Below are positions 36,290-45,452 of a DNA stretch of 64,000 bases, in pieces. The number at the start of each line of letters is the position of its first letter. Within the stretch, counting starts at the first letter, position 1. Below the pieces are notes generated by a model. It was given only the letters and a program-made list of their open reading frames with translations, made no database searches and was not told where the DNA came from. Source of the DNA: Burkholderiales bacterium (GTDB taxonomy: Bacteria > Pseudomonadota > Gammaproteobacteria > Burkholderiales > Burkholderiaceae_D); NCBI GenBank assembly GCA_016200895.1, contig JACQDX010000092.1:1-64000 (forward strand). The letters are read 5' to 3'. The position numbers and the translations under genes are program-made.

Positions 36290-37069
36290 ATGGAAACTTT
36301 AAGTATAGAAATTGCAAATCACCTGGCTACAGTCACGCTTAACCGCCCTGATGTCCGTAATGCATTTAATGAAACAACCATAGCCGAAATCACTACAGTT
36401 TTTCGCAATTTGGATAAGGATGACAGCATTCGTGCTATTGTGCTGGCCGCGAATGGTCCTGCATTTTGTGCTGGCGCAGACCTGAACTGGATGAAAAAGA
36501 TGGCTGACTACACCCACGAGGAAAACCTCGCGGATGCCGGTCAGCTGGCAGAAATGCTGCATGCCATCTATAGCTGCAGCAAGCCGGTAGTTGCCAAAGT
36601 GCAAGGTGATTGCTATGCCGGTGGCATGGGTCTGGTAGCTGCTTGTGATATTGCGGTCAGTGTGGATACAGCCAATTTTTGCCTCAGTGAAGTCAAGTTG
36701 GGCTTGATACCGGCGACGATTTCACCCTATGTCATCAAGGCCATGGGTGAAAGCGCGGCGCGCCGTTATTTCATCACTGCCGAGCGTTTCACAGCGGCAG
36801 AAGCTCAGCGCACGGGCTTTGTCCATGAAGTGGTGGCTGCGGAGGCACTGGATGCCAAAGTGGCAGAGATCGTCAAGGCACTGAGCAGCAATAGCCCAAA
36901 TGCAGTGAAACAGGCCAAGCGTCTGGTTCAGGATGTGGCCAGCCGTGAATTAACACCAGCACTAATAGCAGCAACGGTAGAAGGTATAGCGCAGATCCGG
37001 GAATCTGAAGAGGGCCGTGAAGGTGTACGTTCCTTCCTGGAAAAGCGTAAACCAAACTGGTTAAGTTGA
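36290..37069 (+). CDS. liuC: Methylglutaconyl-CoA hydratase (enoyl-CoA hydratase family)
   Basis: The 259-residue product is a crotonase-fold enzyme: LNRPDVRNAFNE (residues ~18-29), the oxyanion loop ANGPAFCAGADLNWMKKM (~54-71), and GDCYAGGMGLVAACDIAVS with the catalytic Glu in SEVKLGLIPATI. The LNWMK motif is common in methylglutaconyl-CoA hydratases, and its position between liuB and liuD supports hydration of 3-methylglutaconyl-CoA to HMG-CoA in leucine degradation. Confidence 0.9.
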   Translation: METLSIEIANHLATVTLNRPDVRNAFNETTIAEITTVFRNLDKDDSIRAIVLAANGPAFCAGADLNWMKKMADYTHEENLADAGQLAEMLHAIYSCSKPVVAKVQGDCYAGGMGLVAACDIAVSVDTANFCLSEVKLGLIPATISPYVIKAMGESAARRYFITAERFTAAEAQRTGFVHEVVAAEALDAKVAEIVKALSSNSPNAVKQAKRLVQDVASRELTPALIAATVEGIAQIRESEEGREGVRSFLEKRKPNWLS

Positions 37070-37132
37070 ATCCTGCTTAAAGAGTAAATGTTAAGCAGGT
37101 GGCTAGAATAGAGTGGAAAGGAGCTGGCAAAG

Positions 37133-37669
37133 ATGAAAAAGCGTAGACTGGTATTGACAGGCCTGGGCGTATCTTTGCTGGCCGCAACGGGCGCTGTGAC
37201 TTACCGCAAGTCCACAGTCGTGATCACTTCGATAGCAGATATGCAGGCAAGACTTGCCAATCTGAAATTGGATAAACTAGGCAGCCTATCCGGCTGGCAG
37301 CCCTATAAAGTCTTTGTGCATCTGGCGCAGAGCATAGAGTATTCGATGACGGGCTATCCGGAAATGAAGTCGGCAGCCTTCCAGCATACAGCAGGCAGTG
37401 CGGCCTTTTATGCTTTTTCAGTGGCCGGTGCGATGACACATAATCTGACTGAACCTATACCAGGTGCACCTGCCATTGCTGAGAGTGGTGATGTCAATGC
37501 TGGCATCGATATGCTGATTGCGGCATTACAAAAATTTGAAAACCATGCGGGTGAAATCAAACCGCATTTTGCTTATGGCAGTTTGAGCAAGGCAGAGTTT
37601 GCCCAGGCCCATGTCATGCATATAGAAAATCATTTGAAGCTCATCAAGTCCACGCAATCTGTGGCTTGA
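37133..37669 (+). CDS. DUF1569 (DinB-like) protein
   Basis: The 178-residue product has a hydrophobic N-terminus (VLTGLGVSLLAATGAVTY, possible signal anchor or Tat-like with KKRR) and the DUF1569 core with VHLAQSIEYSMTGYPEMKS and a C-terminal HVMHIENHLK. Histidines (H62, H156, H160 region) could bind a metal as in DinB folds. Function unknown. The ATG follows AAAGGAGCTGGCAAAG. It sits between liuC and bioA. Confidence 0.72.
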   Translation: MKKRRLVLTGLGVSLLAATGAVTYRKSTVVITSIADMQARLANLKLDKLGSLSGWQPYKVFVHLAQSIEYSMTGYPEMKSAAFQHTAGSAAFYAFSVAGAMTHNLTEPIPGAPAIAESGDVNAGIDMLIAALQKFENHAGEIKPHFAYGSLSKAEFAQAHVMHIENHLKLIKSTQSVA

Positions 37670-37710
37670 GTCTGGTATGAACTGAGCTTCAATCGTAAAA
37701 TTTGTCTGGA

Positions 37711-39048
37711 ATGAATTTGAATCAAGAAAATGACTGGGTAGCACGTAGCCTGCAACATGTATGGCACCCGTGTACTCAGATGCAGCATCATGAAACCGTG
37801 CCGCTGATCCCCGTCAGCCATGGCCGCGGTGCATGGCTGTTTGATATGGAAGGCAAGCGTTATCTTGACGCCATCAGCTCCTGGTGGGTCAATTTGTTTG
37901 GCCACGCCAATCCACGTATCAATGCAGAATTGAAAGACCAGCTCGATAAGCTTGAACATGCGATGCTGGCCGGTTTTACCCATGCGCCTGTCGTCGAGTT
38001 GTCGGAAAAATTGTCGGCCCTGACTAATCATGCACTCGGCCATTGCTTCTATGCGTCGGACGGTGCATCGGCTGTCGAGATCGCCCTGAAGATGAGTTTC
38101 CATGCCTGGCGCAATGGTGGCCAGACTGAAAAACAAGAGTTTATTTGCATACAGGGCAGCTACCATGGTGAAACCGTGGGTGCATTGGCAGTGACCGATG
38201 TCAGCCTGTTCCGCGAAGCCTATGGGCCGATGCTGCAGCGTGCCCACGTCGTCGCTTCACCGGACGCACGTCTGGCTGAAGCGGGTGAAACTGCCGCCGA
38301 TGTGGCCTTGCGCGCAGCCGCTGCACTGGAAGCAAAATTGCAGGAGCGCGCAGGCAAGATTGCTGCCGTCATCATAGAACCGCTGGTGCAGTGCGCCACT
38401 GGCATGGCCATGCACGATCCTGTGTATCTGAAGCGCTTGCGCGAATTGTGTGACCAGTATCAGGTGCATCTGATCGCCGATGAAATTGCCGTAGGCTGTG
38501 GCCGCACCGGCACTTTCTTTGCGTGTGAATCAGCGGCTATCTGGCCTGACTTTTTATGTCTGTCTAAAGGCATCAGCGGTGGCTATTTGCCGCTGTCGCT
38601 GGTGATGACGACAGACTCTGTCTACCAGGCATTTTATGATGCCGATGTAAGACGCGGCTTTTTGCATTCGCATTCCTATACCGGCAATCCGCTGGCATGC
38701 CGCGCAGCGCTGGCAACACTGGCGATTTTTGAAGATAACAAGGTCTTGCAAAACAACCGTGTCAAGGCAGACTTCTTGAACATTGCTTTTGCAGACTTGA
38801 AAAATGATGCGCGCGTGCGCCACTTTCGCCAGCAAGGCATGATCCTGGCCTTTGATGCCGTGGTCGATGATGCAGAACGTGCAGCGACATTTTCGCGCCG
38901 TTTTTTTGCTGCGGCTTTGCAGCAAGAATTATTAATGCGGCCCATAGGCCGCACAGTCTATATGATGCCACCCTACATCCTTGAACAGGATGAAATGAGC
39001 TTGCTGGCACATAAAACCAGACTGGTATTTGAAGAGGTAATGGCATGA
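37711..39048 (+). CDS. bioA: Adenosylmethionine-8-amino-7-oxononanoate aminotransferase
   Basis: The 445-residue product is a class III PLP aminotransferase converting KAPA to DAPA in biotin synthesis, using S-adenosylmethionine as amino donor. Signatures: HVWHPCTQMQ (~13-22), SSWWVNLFGH (~48-57), the cofactor Lys in LCLSKGISGGYLPLS (~280), and HSHSYTGNPLACRA. Its stop overlaps the bioF start by four bases. Biotin genes here serve the biotin-dependent LiuD downstream. Confidence 0.95.
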   Translation: MNLNQENDWVARSLQHVWHPCTQMQHHETVPLIPVSHGRGAWLFDMEGKRYLDAISSWWVNLFGHANPRINAELKDQLDKLEHAMLAGFTHAPVVELSEKLSALTNHALGHCFYASDGASAVEIALKMSFHAWRNGGQTEKQEFICIQGSYHGETVGALAVTDVSLFREAYGPMLQRAHVVASPDARLAEAGETAADVALRAAAALEAKLQERAGKIAAVIIEPLVQCATGMAMHDPVYLKRLRELCDQYQVHLIADEIAVGCGRTGTFFACESAAIWPDFLCLSKGISGGYLPLSLVMTTDSVYQAFYDADVRRGFLHSHSYTGNPLACRAALATLAIFEDNKVLQNNRVKADFLNIAFADLKNDARVRHFRQQGMILAFDAVVDDAERAATFSRRFFAAALQQELLMRPIGRTVYMMPPYILEQDEMSLLAHKTRLVFEEVMA

Positions 39049-40325
39049 CAGATGCTAGCAAAAACAATCCTGGCATAAATAATCCTGGAATAAGAATAGC
39101 CACGCAACGCAAATCCCTGATACAGGGTTTGCAGCAAGAGCTTGCCGCACTGGATCAAAAACATTTATTGCGCCAGAGGCGCACGGTAGAAACGCCGTCA
39201 GCTCCGAACATGAAAGTCGATGGCCGTGACTTGCTGGCGTTTTGTAGCAATGATTACCTGGGTCTGGCAGCACATCCAAAACTGGCAGAGGCCATGCAGG
39301 AAGGCGTAGCGCTGTACGGTGTAGGTAGTGGCGCCTCGCACCTCATCAGCGGCCATAGCCGCGCCCATGCCGTGCTGGAAGAACGCCTGGCCGAGTTTGT
39401 CTCACCACATATAGACAATGCCCGTGCCCTGTATTTTTGCACAGGTTATATGGCCAATCTGGCTGTCATTACGGCGCTGGCCATCAATAAAGACACGACA
39501 GTATTTTCTGAAGCCCTGAACCATGCTTCGCTGATAGATGGTGCGCGTCTCTCGCGTGCCACCGTGCAGGTCTTCCCGCACCGCGATTACACTGCGCTGG
39601 AACGGATGCTGCAACAATGCAAGACCAAGCACAGGGTCGTTGTCACTGACAGTGTCTTCAGCATGGATGGCAATATTGCAGAGCTGGGTGTTCTGCTGGC
39701 AATTTGCGAGCGCTATGATGCCTGGCTCATTGTTGATGATGCCCATGGTTTTGGCGTCCTTGGTGAACATGGCCGTGGCGTGCTGGAGCACCTGAATATC
39801 AAGTCACCCAACCTGGTGTACATGGGTACGCTGGGCAAGGCCGCCGGTGTCGGTGGTGCCTTTGTCGCTGCCGATGCGACAGTCATAGAATGGCTGGTAC
39901 AACGCGCCCGTGCTTACATTTATACGACTGCTGCCGCACCGGCACTGGCGCATGCGCTGTTAACCAGCATCGATATCATTGCTGGCGAAGAAGGCCAGCA
40001 AAGACGTGCACATTTACAGAAACTGATAGCCCTGTTTAGCGATGGCCTGCACTTGCAAGTCTGGCAGGGCATGCCCTCTGACACAGCGATACAACCCGTC
40101 CTCATTGGCGACAATGCCGCCATGCTGAGGGTAGCTGGCAATCTCATGGACCAGGGCTTGTGGGTAGGTGCAATACGCCCGCCTACCGTGCCTGTCGGTA
40201 CGGCACGCCTGCGCGTGACCCTGTCTGCTGCGCATACAGAAATCCAGGTACTGCAACTGGTGCAAGCCATTAATCGCCTGGACCAGATGAGTTATGTGGC
40301 CCAGTGTTTTGCAGAGGTGGCCTGA
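39045..40325 (+). CDS. bioF: 8-amino-7-oxononanoate synthase
   Basis: The 426-residue product is an alpha-oxoamine synthase condensing pimeloyl thioester with alanine to KAPA. Signatures: FCSNDYLGLAAHP, GVGSGASHLISGHSRAHAVLEE, DSVFSMDGNIAEL, DDAHGFGVLGEHGRG and the PLP Lys in MGTLGKAAGVGG near residue 265. The N-terminus is longer than usual by ~30 residues. It overlaps bioA by ATGA and bioD by one base. Confidence 0.95.
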   Translation: MTDASKNNPGINNPGIRIATQRKSLIQGLQQELAALDQKHLLRQRRTVETPSAPNMKVDGRDLLAFCSNDYLGLAAHPKLAEAMQEGVALYGVGSGASHLISGHSRAHAVLEERLAEFVSPHIDNARALYFCTGYMANLAVITALAINKDTTVFSEALNHASLIDGARLSRATVQVFPHRDYTALERMLQQCKTKHRVVVTDSVFSMDGNIAELGVLLAICERYDAWLIVDDAHGFGVLGEHGRGVLEHLNIKSPNLVYMGTLGKAAGVGGAFVAADATVIEWLVQRARAYIYTTAAAPALAHALLTSIDIIAGEEGQQRRAHLQKLIALFSDGLHLQVWQGMPSDTAIQPVLIGDNAAMLRVAGNLMDQGLWVGAIRPPTVPVGTARLRVTLSAAHTEIQVLQLVQAINRLDQMSYVAQCFAEVA

Positions 40326-41020
40326 TGCAAAAGCGGCAGCATGATTTTTTCGTGACAGGCACCGATACTGAAATCGGCAAGACCCTGATCAGCGCTGCCA
40401 TGCTGCATGCGATGCAGGCGCAAGGTTTACAGGCAGTGGGCATGAAGCCTATAGCTGCCGGTGCAGAAATGCGCGACGGCGTCTTGCATAATGAAGATGT
40501 AGACATGCTGGTCGTCGCTGCCAGCGTCAAGGCAGAATTGGCGCTGGTATGTCCTTATCTGATGCAGACACCTGCTGCGCCGCATATCGTGGCTGAGCTG
40601 GAACATGTAAAGATAGAACTACCGCATATCGTCAACAGCTATCAGCAATTGCGTGAGCAGGCAGATGCCGTGGTAGTGGAAGGTGTAGGTGGTTTTTGTG
40701 TACCCCTGAATGCGCAAGTGACCACCGCAGACATGGCGCAAGCCCTGGGTTTGCCCGTGATACTGGTGGTTGGCATGCGTCTCGGTTGCATCAATCACGC
40801 ACTGCTGACTGTCGAAGCCATCGCCGCGCGCGGCCTGATACTGGCAGGCTGGGTTGCCAATACCGTTGATGCCAACATGCTGTACCCGGAAGAAAATAGT
40901 CGCGCCCTGCGTGAACGCATAGCAGCACCCATGCTGGGGCATATTCCCCGTTTGAATGTTCCTGATCACGAGAAGGCAGAAGTCGCCGCCTCGTATCTGG
41001 ATTTGAGTCAATTGAAGTAA
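40325..41020 (+). CDS. bioD: Dethiobiotin synthetase
   Basis: The 231-residue product closes the ureido ring of dethiobiotin from DAPA, CO2 and ATP. The P-loop is FVTGTDTEIGKTL (residues ~9-21), KPIAAG contains the catalytic Lys (~41), and VEGVGGFCVPL holds the Mg-binding Glu (~114). ATG 40325 overlaps the bioF stop as TGATG, so translation is coupled. bioB follows after 12 bases. Confidence 0.94.
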   Translation: MQKRQHDFFVTGTDTEIGKTLISAAMLHAMQAQGLQAVGMKPIAAGAEMRDGVLHNEDVDMLVVAASVKAELALVCPYLMQTPAAPHIVAELEHVKIELPHIVNSYQQLREQADAVVVEGVGGFCVPLNAQVTTADMAQALGLPVILVVGMRLGCINHALLTVEAIAARGLILAGWVANTVDANMLYPEENSRALRERIAAPMLGHIPRLNVPDHEKAEVAASYLDLSQLK

Positions 41021-41032
41021 AAGGAAACAAAG

Positions 41033-42061
41033 ATGCAAGCTACTGATACGACTTTGCAAGCCATGCAATTCCAGCCATCGGTCAAGAAAATAGAAGCCGA
41101 GACCTGGCCCGTGGATGAAGTACTGGCCCTGTTTGATTTGCCCTTCAATGACTTGATGTTCAGGGCGCAAACTGCACACCGCGCCAACTTCCCTGATGGT
41201 GATATCGAGCTGGCGACGCTCTTGTCCATCAAGACCGGTGGCTGCGAAGAAGACTGCGGCTATTGCCCGCAAGCGGCACGTTATGATACCGGTGTAGAAG
41301 CCAAGAAATTGCTGGACGTGCGCGAAGTGCTTGATGCCGCCAAAGCCGCCCGCGAAAACGGCGCAACCCGTTTTTGCATGGGTGCAGCCTGGCGTTCGCC
41401 TAAAGACCGCGACATGGAAAAAGTAGAGACCATGGTGCGCGAAGTCAAGGCCATGGGTCTGGAAACCTGTGCGACCCTGGGTATGCTCAAGGAAGAACAG
41501 GCACAGCGTCTGAAAGATGCAGGTCTGGATTACTACAACCACAATCTCGACACCGCACCTGAGTTTTACAGCAACGTGATTTCCACCCGCGATTACCAGG
41601 ACAGGCTTGATACCCTGGGGCATGTACGTAGCGCCGGTTTGAAAGTCTGTTGCGGTGGCATCGTTGGCATGGGTGAATCACGCCGCCAGCGTGCTGGCCT
41701 GATCGCGCAACTGGCGAACCTGAATCCTTATCCTGAATCGGTGCCTGTCAATCACCTGGTGCAGGTAGAAGGCACACCTTTGCATGGCCTGGACCCGCTT
41801 GACCCGCTGGAATTTGTACGCACGATAGCTGTGGCCCGCATCACCATGCCCAAGGCGCGTGTACGCCTGTCCGCTGGCCGTCGCCAGATGGGTGAAGCCG
41901 TGCAGGCCATGTGCTTTTTGGCTGGCGCGAATTCGATTTTCTACGGCGATAAATTGCTGACTACGGCTAACCCTGAAGCGCAGGATGACCGTGTCTTGCT
42001 GGACAAACTGGGCTTGAAAACACGTGGCAAGGTAGAAGCGAAGGCTGGTAGTTGTGGTTGA
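41033..42061 (+). CDS. bioB: Biotin synthase
   Basis: The 342-residue product is a radical SAM enzyme inserting sulfur in dethiobiotin. The [4Fe-4S] motif is [10 protein letters not shown] (residues ~67-76), followed by [12 protein letters not shown] and the [2Fe-2S] ligands in TCATLGML and [12 protein letters not shown]; the last ligand Arg in [11 protein letters not shown]. The ATG follows AAGGAAACAAAG. It is the last bio gene in the set; bioC and bioH were not seen in the window. Confidence 0.96.
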   Translation: MQATDTTLQAMQFQPSVKKIEAETWPVDEVLALFDLPFNDLMFRAQTAHRANFPDGDIELATLLSIKTGGCEEDCGYCPQAARYDTGVEAKKLLDVREVLDAAKAARENGATRFCMGAAWRSPKDRDMEKVETMVREVKAMGLETCATLGMLKEEQAQRLKDAGLDYYNHNLDTAPEFYSNVISTRDYQDRLDTLGHVRSAGLKVCCGGIVGMGESRRQRAGLIAQLANLNPYPESVPVNHLVQVEGTPLHGLDPLDPLEFVRTIAVARITMPKARVRLSAGRRQMGEAVQAMCFLAGANSIFYGDKLLTTANPEAQDDRVLLDKLGLKTRGKVEAKAGSCG

Positions 42062-42079
42062 TTAAAGCCATAAATTTTC

Positions 42080-42130
42080 AGCACAGAGCACGCAGAGTAC
42101 AAAGAGAAAAAATGGAGACACAGAGGAAGG
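42080..42130. repeat. CACAGAG-type intergenic repeat, copy 3
   Basis: GCACAGAGCACGCAGAG, AAAGAGAAAA and GGAGACACAGAGGAAGG are arranged like the other two copies but in the opposite orientation. It lies in the gap between bioB and liuD, which has no terminator. Confidence 0.6.
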
Positions 42131-42200
42131 CAAGTACTTTTTCTGATGAAAAAAATCGTAATCAATTATCGTAGATACATCCACCCAAAAGGTTAGAGAC

Positions 42201-44201
42201 ATGTTTACCAAAATCCTTATCGCCAACCGTGGCGAAATTGCTTGCCGTGTTGCTGCTACCGCACGCCGCATGGGCATCAAGACTGTCGCTGTGTATTCCG
42301 AAGCCGATGCTAATGCCAAGCATGTCGCAGTTTGTGATGAGGCAGTCTTGATAGGTCCCGCTGCCGCCAAAGAAAGTTATCTGCGCGCCGACAAAATCAT
42401 ACAAGTCGCATTGGCAACTGGTGCGCAGGCGATACATCCGGGTTATGGCTTCTTGTCAGAAAACAGTGAATTCGCTGAAGCTTGCGCCAAAAATGGCATC
42501 GCCTTCATCGGCCCGCCAGCCTCGGCAATTGAAGCCATGGGCAGCAAATCTGCGGCGAAATCCCTGATGGAAAAAGCCAATGTGCCGCTGGTACCTGGCT
42601 ACCATGGCGATAACCAGGATGCAGATTTTTTGCACACCGAGGCTGACCGTATCGGTTACCCGGTCTTGCTGAAAGCCAGTGCTGGCGGTGGTGGCAAGGG
42701 CATGCGTGTTATTGAGAAGTCGGCTGACTTCAAGGACGCACTGGCATCCTGCAAACGTGAAGCCATCAACTCTTTTGGTGACGATAAAGTGCTGGCAGAG
42801 AAATACCTGCAAAGACCGCGCCACATAGAAATACAGGTGTTTGCTGATACCCACGGCAATTGCGTCTACCTGTTCGAGCGCGATTGCTCGGTACAGCGCC
42901 GTCATCAAAAAGTTTTGGAAGAAGCACCCGCACCCGGCATGACGGCAGAGCGCCGCGCCGCCATGGGTGATGCTGCCGTGGCTGCTGCAAAAGCAGTGGG
43001 TTATGTCGGTGCTGGTACGGTGGAATTTATCGCCAACCAGGACGGTTCTTTCTATTTCATGGAAATGAATACCCGCTTGCAAGTAGAACATCCGGTCACA
43101 GAAATGATCACCGGTACTGATCTGGTGGAATGGCAATTGCGTGTTGCTGCCGGTGAAAAACTGCCGCTGCAACAAGATGAATTACAGATACATGGCCACG
43201 CCATAGAAGCGCGCGTGTATGCAGAAAACCCTGAAAAAGGTTTCCTGCCATCGATAGGTACTTTGCGTCATGCACGTACCCCTGTTGCCGTGAATTTTGA
43301 ACTCGGTGGCGCGGCTGATCCGGCGGCTTTCCGTATCGATAGCGGTGTGCGTGAAGGCGATACGATTTCACCTTTCTATGACCCCATGATCGCCAAGATG
43401 ATAGTCTGGGGCAAGGACAGGAAAGAAGCACTGGCCCGCATGGCGCAAGCACTGGCGCAATACCAGATCGTTGGCTTGAACAGCAATATAGCCTTCCTTT
43501 CGCGTCTGGTGACCAGCACGGCTTTTTCTGGCGCTGACTTGGATACCGGTCTGATAGAGCGCAATCAGGCAGAACTGTTTCCTGCACCAATAGCCGCAAA
43601 TTTGACAACGCTGGCACTGGCGATAGTGTCCTTGCTGAATTCAGAAAAATCTTCAAATAGTGGCTGCGACCCATGGCAATCCAGCCACGGCTGGCGCATG
43701 AACAGCCTCATGCAACGTAGCCTGCAATTCACGGAAGAAGAACAGACACATGAAGTGCAAGTGACTTACCTGACAGATGGCTGGCAAGTGCAGGCAGGTG
43801 AAGCGACAGCGCAAGTCAGGCTGGCATTGGCTGACGAGAATGATATTGTCATCAAGATCGCAGACCAGACTGTAGCGGCCACTGTAGTGCGCGATGGTGA
43901 ACACTTCCATGTCTTTAGCCAGGGTAGGCACACAGACTTGCATTACATCGACGCACTGGCGCATGCTGGTGAAGCCGAGGCCGAGACTGGCCGCCTGACC
44001 GCACCCATGCCCGGCAAGATTGTTGCCGTGCTGGTAAACAAGGCGCAAGAAGTGAAGAAGGGCGATGCCCTGCTGATCATGGAAGCCATGAAAATGGAGC
44101 ATACGATTTCGGCACCGCATGATGGTGTGATTGATGAAGTCTTGTATGCGATCGGTGATCAGGTGACTGAAGGGGCGCAATTGCTGGCGTTTCAGCAGTG
44201 A
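42201..44201 (+). CDS. liuD: 3-methylcrotonyl-CoA carboxylase, biotin-containing (alpha) subunit
   Basis: The 666-residue product has a biotin carboxylase module (MFTKILIANRGEIACRV at 1-17; ATP-grasp with GGGGKGMRV; EMNTRLQVEHPVTEMITG near 290), a middle BT region and a C-terminal biotinyl domain with EAMKMEH, biotin on Lys near 631. It carboxylates biotin for transfer to 3-methylcrotonyl-CoA by LiuB. It follows bioB by 139 bases, a neat coupling of a biotin enzyme with biotin synthesis. A terminator follows. Confidence 0.95.
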   Translation: MFTKILIANRGEIACRVAATARRMGIKTVAVYSEADANAKHVAVCDEAVLIGPAAAKESYLRADKIIQVALATGAQAIHPGYGFLSENSEFAEACAKNGIAFIGPPASAIEAMGSKSAAKSLMEKANVPLVPGYHGDNQDADFLHTEADRIGYPVLLKASAGGGGKGMRVIEKSADFKDALASCKREAINSFGDDKVLAEKYLQRPRHIEIQVFADTHGNCVYLFERDCSVQRRHQKVLEEAPAPGMTAERRAAMGDAAVAAAKAVGYVGAGTVEFIANQDGSFYFMEMNTRLQVEHPVTEMITGTDLVEWQLRVAAGEKLPLQQDELQIHGHAIEARVYAENPEKGFLPSIGTLRHARTPVAVNFELGGAADPAAFRIDSGVREGDTISPFYDPMIAKMIVWGKDRKEALARMAQALAQYQIVGLNSNIAFLSRLVTSTAFSGADLDTGLIERNQAELFPAPIAANLTTLALAIVSLLNSEKSSNSGCDPWQSSHGWRMNSLMQRSLQFTEEEQTHEVQVTYLTDGWQVQAGEATAQVRLALADENDIVIKIADQTVAATVVRDGEHFHVFSQGRHTDLHYIDALAHAGEAEAETGRLTAPMPGKIVAVLVNKAQEVKKGDALLIMEAMKMEHTISAPHDGVIDEVLYAIGDQVTEGAQLLAFQQ

Positions 44202-44226
44202 ACCTTTGCCTGAAGTTTGTACTGTA

Positions 44227-44254
44227 AAGCCAGCACTGTTGTGCTGGCTTTATT
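44227..44254 (+). terminator. Terminator after liuD
   Basis: AAGCCAGCAC (44227-44236) pairs perfectly with GTGCTGGCTT (44241-44250), loop TGTT, then TATT. It ends the liu/bio transcript. Confidence 0.88.
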
Positions 44255-44434
44255 CGTTATAAATCCAGCTTTCTCCTTCTCCTTGAAGGCCGGAGAGTAA
44301 AATTAGTAACAGATGCACCCACAAATTGCTCCGCTGTGTTACTTGTACAAAACTACAAGCAAGTTCATGATGAATGCCTGAACAAAAAATGTCCTCGCGA
44401 TTTTTTATTACCTTGCCCAGCCTTTGGAACCACC

Positions 44435-45163
44435 ATGACAGCACTCTCCATCAACATCAACAAAATCGCCTTGCTGCGCAATTCGCGTGGCCGTAATTAT
44501 CCTGATGTGCAAGCCTTTGCTGCACGCTGTCTGGACCTTGGTGCCCGTGGTATCACCCTGCATCCGCGTCAGGATCAAAGGCATGCGCGTTATTCTGATG
44601 TGGAAACTCTGGGCGCACTTTGTCAGACGCGAGGCGTAGAGTTGAATGTAGAAGGTTATCCTGCGCCAGACTTCCTGGATGTCGTGAAGCGCAACAAACC
44701 TGCGCAATGCACACTGGTACCAGATGCACCGGATCAGCTGACTTCCGACCATGGCTGGGATTTGCGTAAGGATGCAGACTTTTTGCGGCCTGTGCTGGCG
44801 GAACTTAAGTCCTTGGGCATACGCAGCAGTTTGTTCATCGATTACGATAATCAGGATATGCATCTGGCCAGAGAACTGGGAGCAGACCGTGTCGAGTTAT
44901 ATACCGAACCATATGCTGAGCATTTTGGCACTGCAAAGGGGGAAGAGATTTTCCAGGGCTTTATGGCAGCCGCCAAGCGCGCCCAGGATGCCGGCCTGGG
45001 GGTGAATGCCGGCCATGATCTGAACCTGGATAACCTGGCAAAATTCCTGACCATACCTGACATACTGGAAGTCTCCATAGGCCATGCAGTGATCGTCGAA
45101 TGCCTGGAGCATGGCATTGTTGAGGTGCTCAAAAAATACGCAAAAATCTGTCTATCGTGCTAA
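44435..45163 (+). CDS. pdxJ: Pyridoxine 5'-phosphate synthase
   Basis: The 242-residue product is a TIM-barrel enzyme forming pyridoxine 5'-phosphate from deoxyxylulose phosphate and 1-amino-acetone phosphate. Signatures: SININKIALLRNSRG, GITLHPRQDQRHAR, NVEGYP with the catalytic Glu, CTLVPD, VELYTEPYAEHF, GLGVNAGHDLN and SIGHAVI. I chose ATG 44435, which gives the family's usual length; the frame opens 99 bases earlier. PLP from this pathway serves BioA, BioF and the dehydratase nearby. Confidence 0.95.
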   Translation: MTALSININKIALLRNSRGRNYPDVQAFAARCLDLGARGITLHPRQDQRHARYSDVETLGALCQTRGVELNVEGYPAPDFLDVVKRNKPAQCTLVPDAPDQLTSDHGWDLRKDADFLRPVLAELKSLGIRSSLFIDYDNQDMHLARELGADRVELYTEPYAEHFGTAKGEEIFQGFMAAAKRAQDAGLGVNAGHDLNLDNLAKFLTIPDILEVSIGHAVIVECLEHGIVEVLKKYAKICLSC

Positions 45164-45330
45164 TTATTGCAACTAATGCAACAAGAAATGAAAAGCAAAA
45201 AAATGTTAACTTTTTCCTTGTTACTTGCAATTTCATGAACTACATTGGGGTAACGGTGCTTCGCATGAGGCACTGTGGTTGATGTTCTGCCCGATGAATA
45301 AGAAGTAGCCCATAGGGAAAATATCAGCAT

Positions 45331-45433
45331 TGTTTAAAGGCAAACCACCCGAAAGCGTGGGACGCAAAACTAAAGGGCCCTCGCTAAACTCGGCAGGGTA
45401 GCCAGGTACCGTAATCCGCATAGACGGTTTTTC
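45331..45433 (+). promoter_or_regulatory. Cyclic di-GMP-I (GEMM-I) riboswitch
   Basis: The conserved core is plain: GGCAAACC, a GAAA tetraloop hairpin (CCACCC-GAAA-GCGTGG), GGGACGCAAAAC, CTAAAC and the receptor-side GGTAGCCAGGTACCG ending at 45411. Just after it, ACCGT (45408-45412) can pair with ACGGT (45424-45428) followed by TTTTC, a possible terminator that would compete with the aptamer's 3' strand. It lies 20 bases before the first gene of the chemosensory operon. The rest of 45164-45452 holds no gene. Confidence 0.93.
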
Positions 45434-45452
45434 GTTAAGAGGTAGGTCGCTC

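Noticed and set aside
40619-41623. 334-codon frame antisense to bioD and bioB
   Set aside because: The plus strand carries recognisable BioD and BioB motifs; the antisense frame is a by-product of codon bias.
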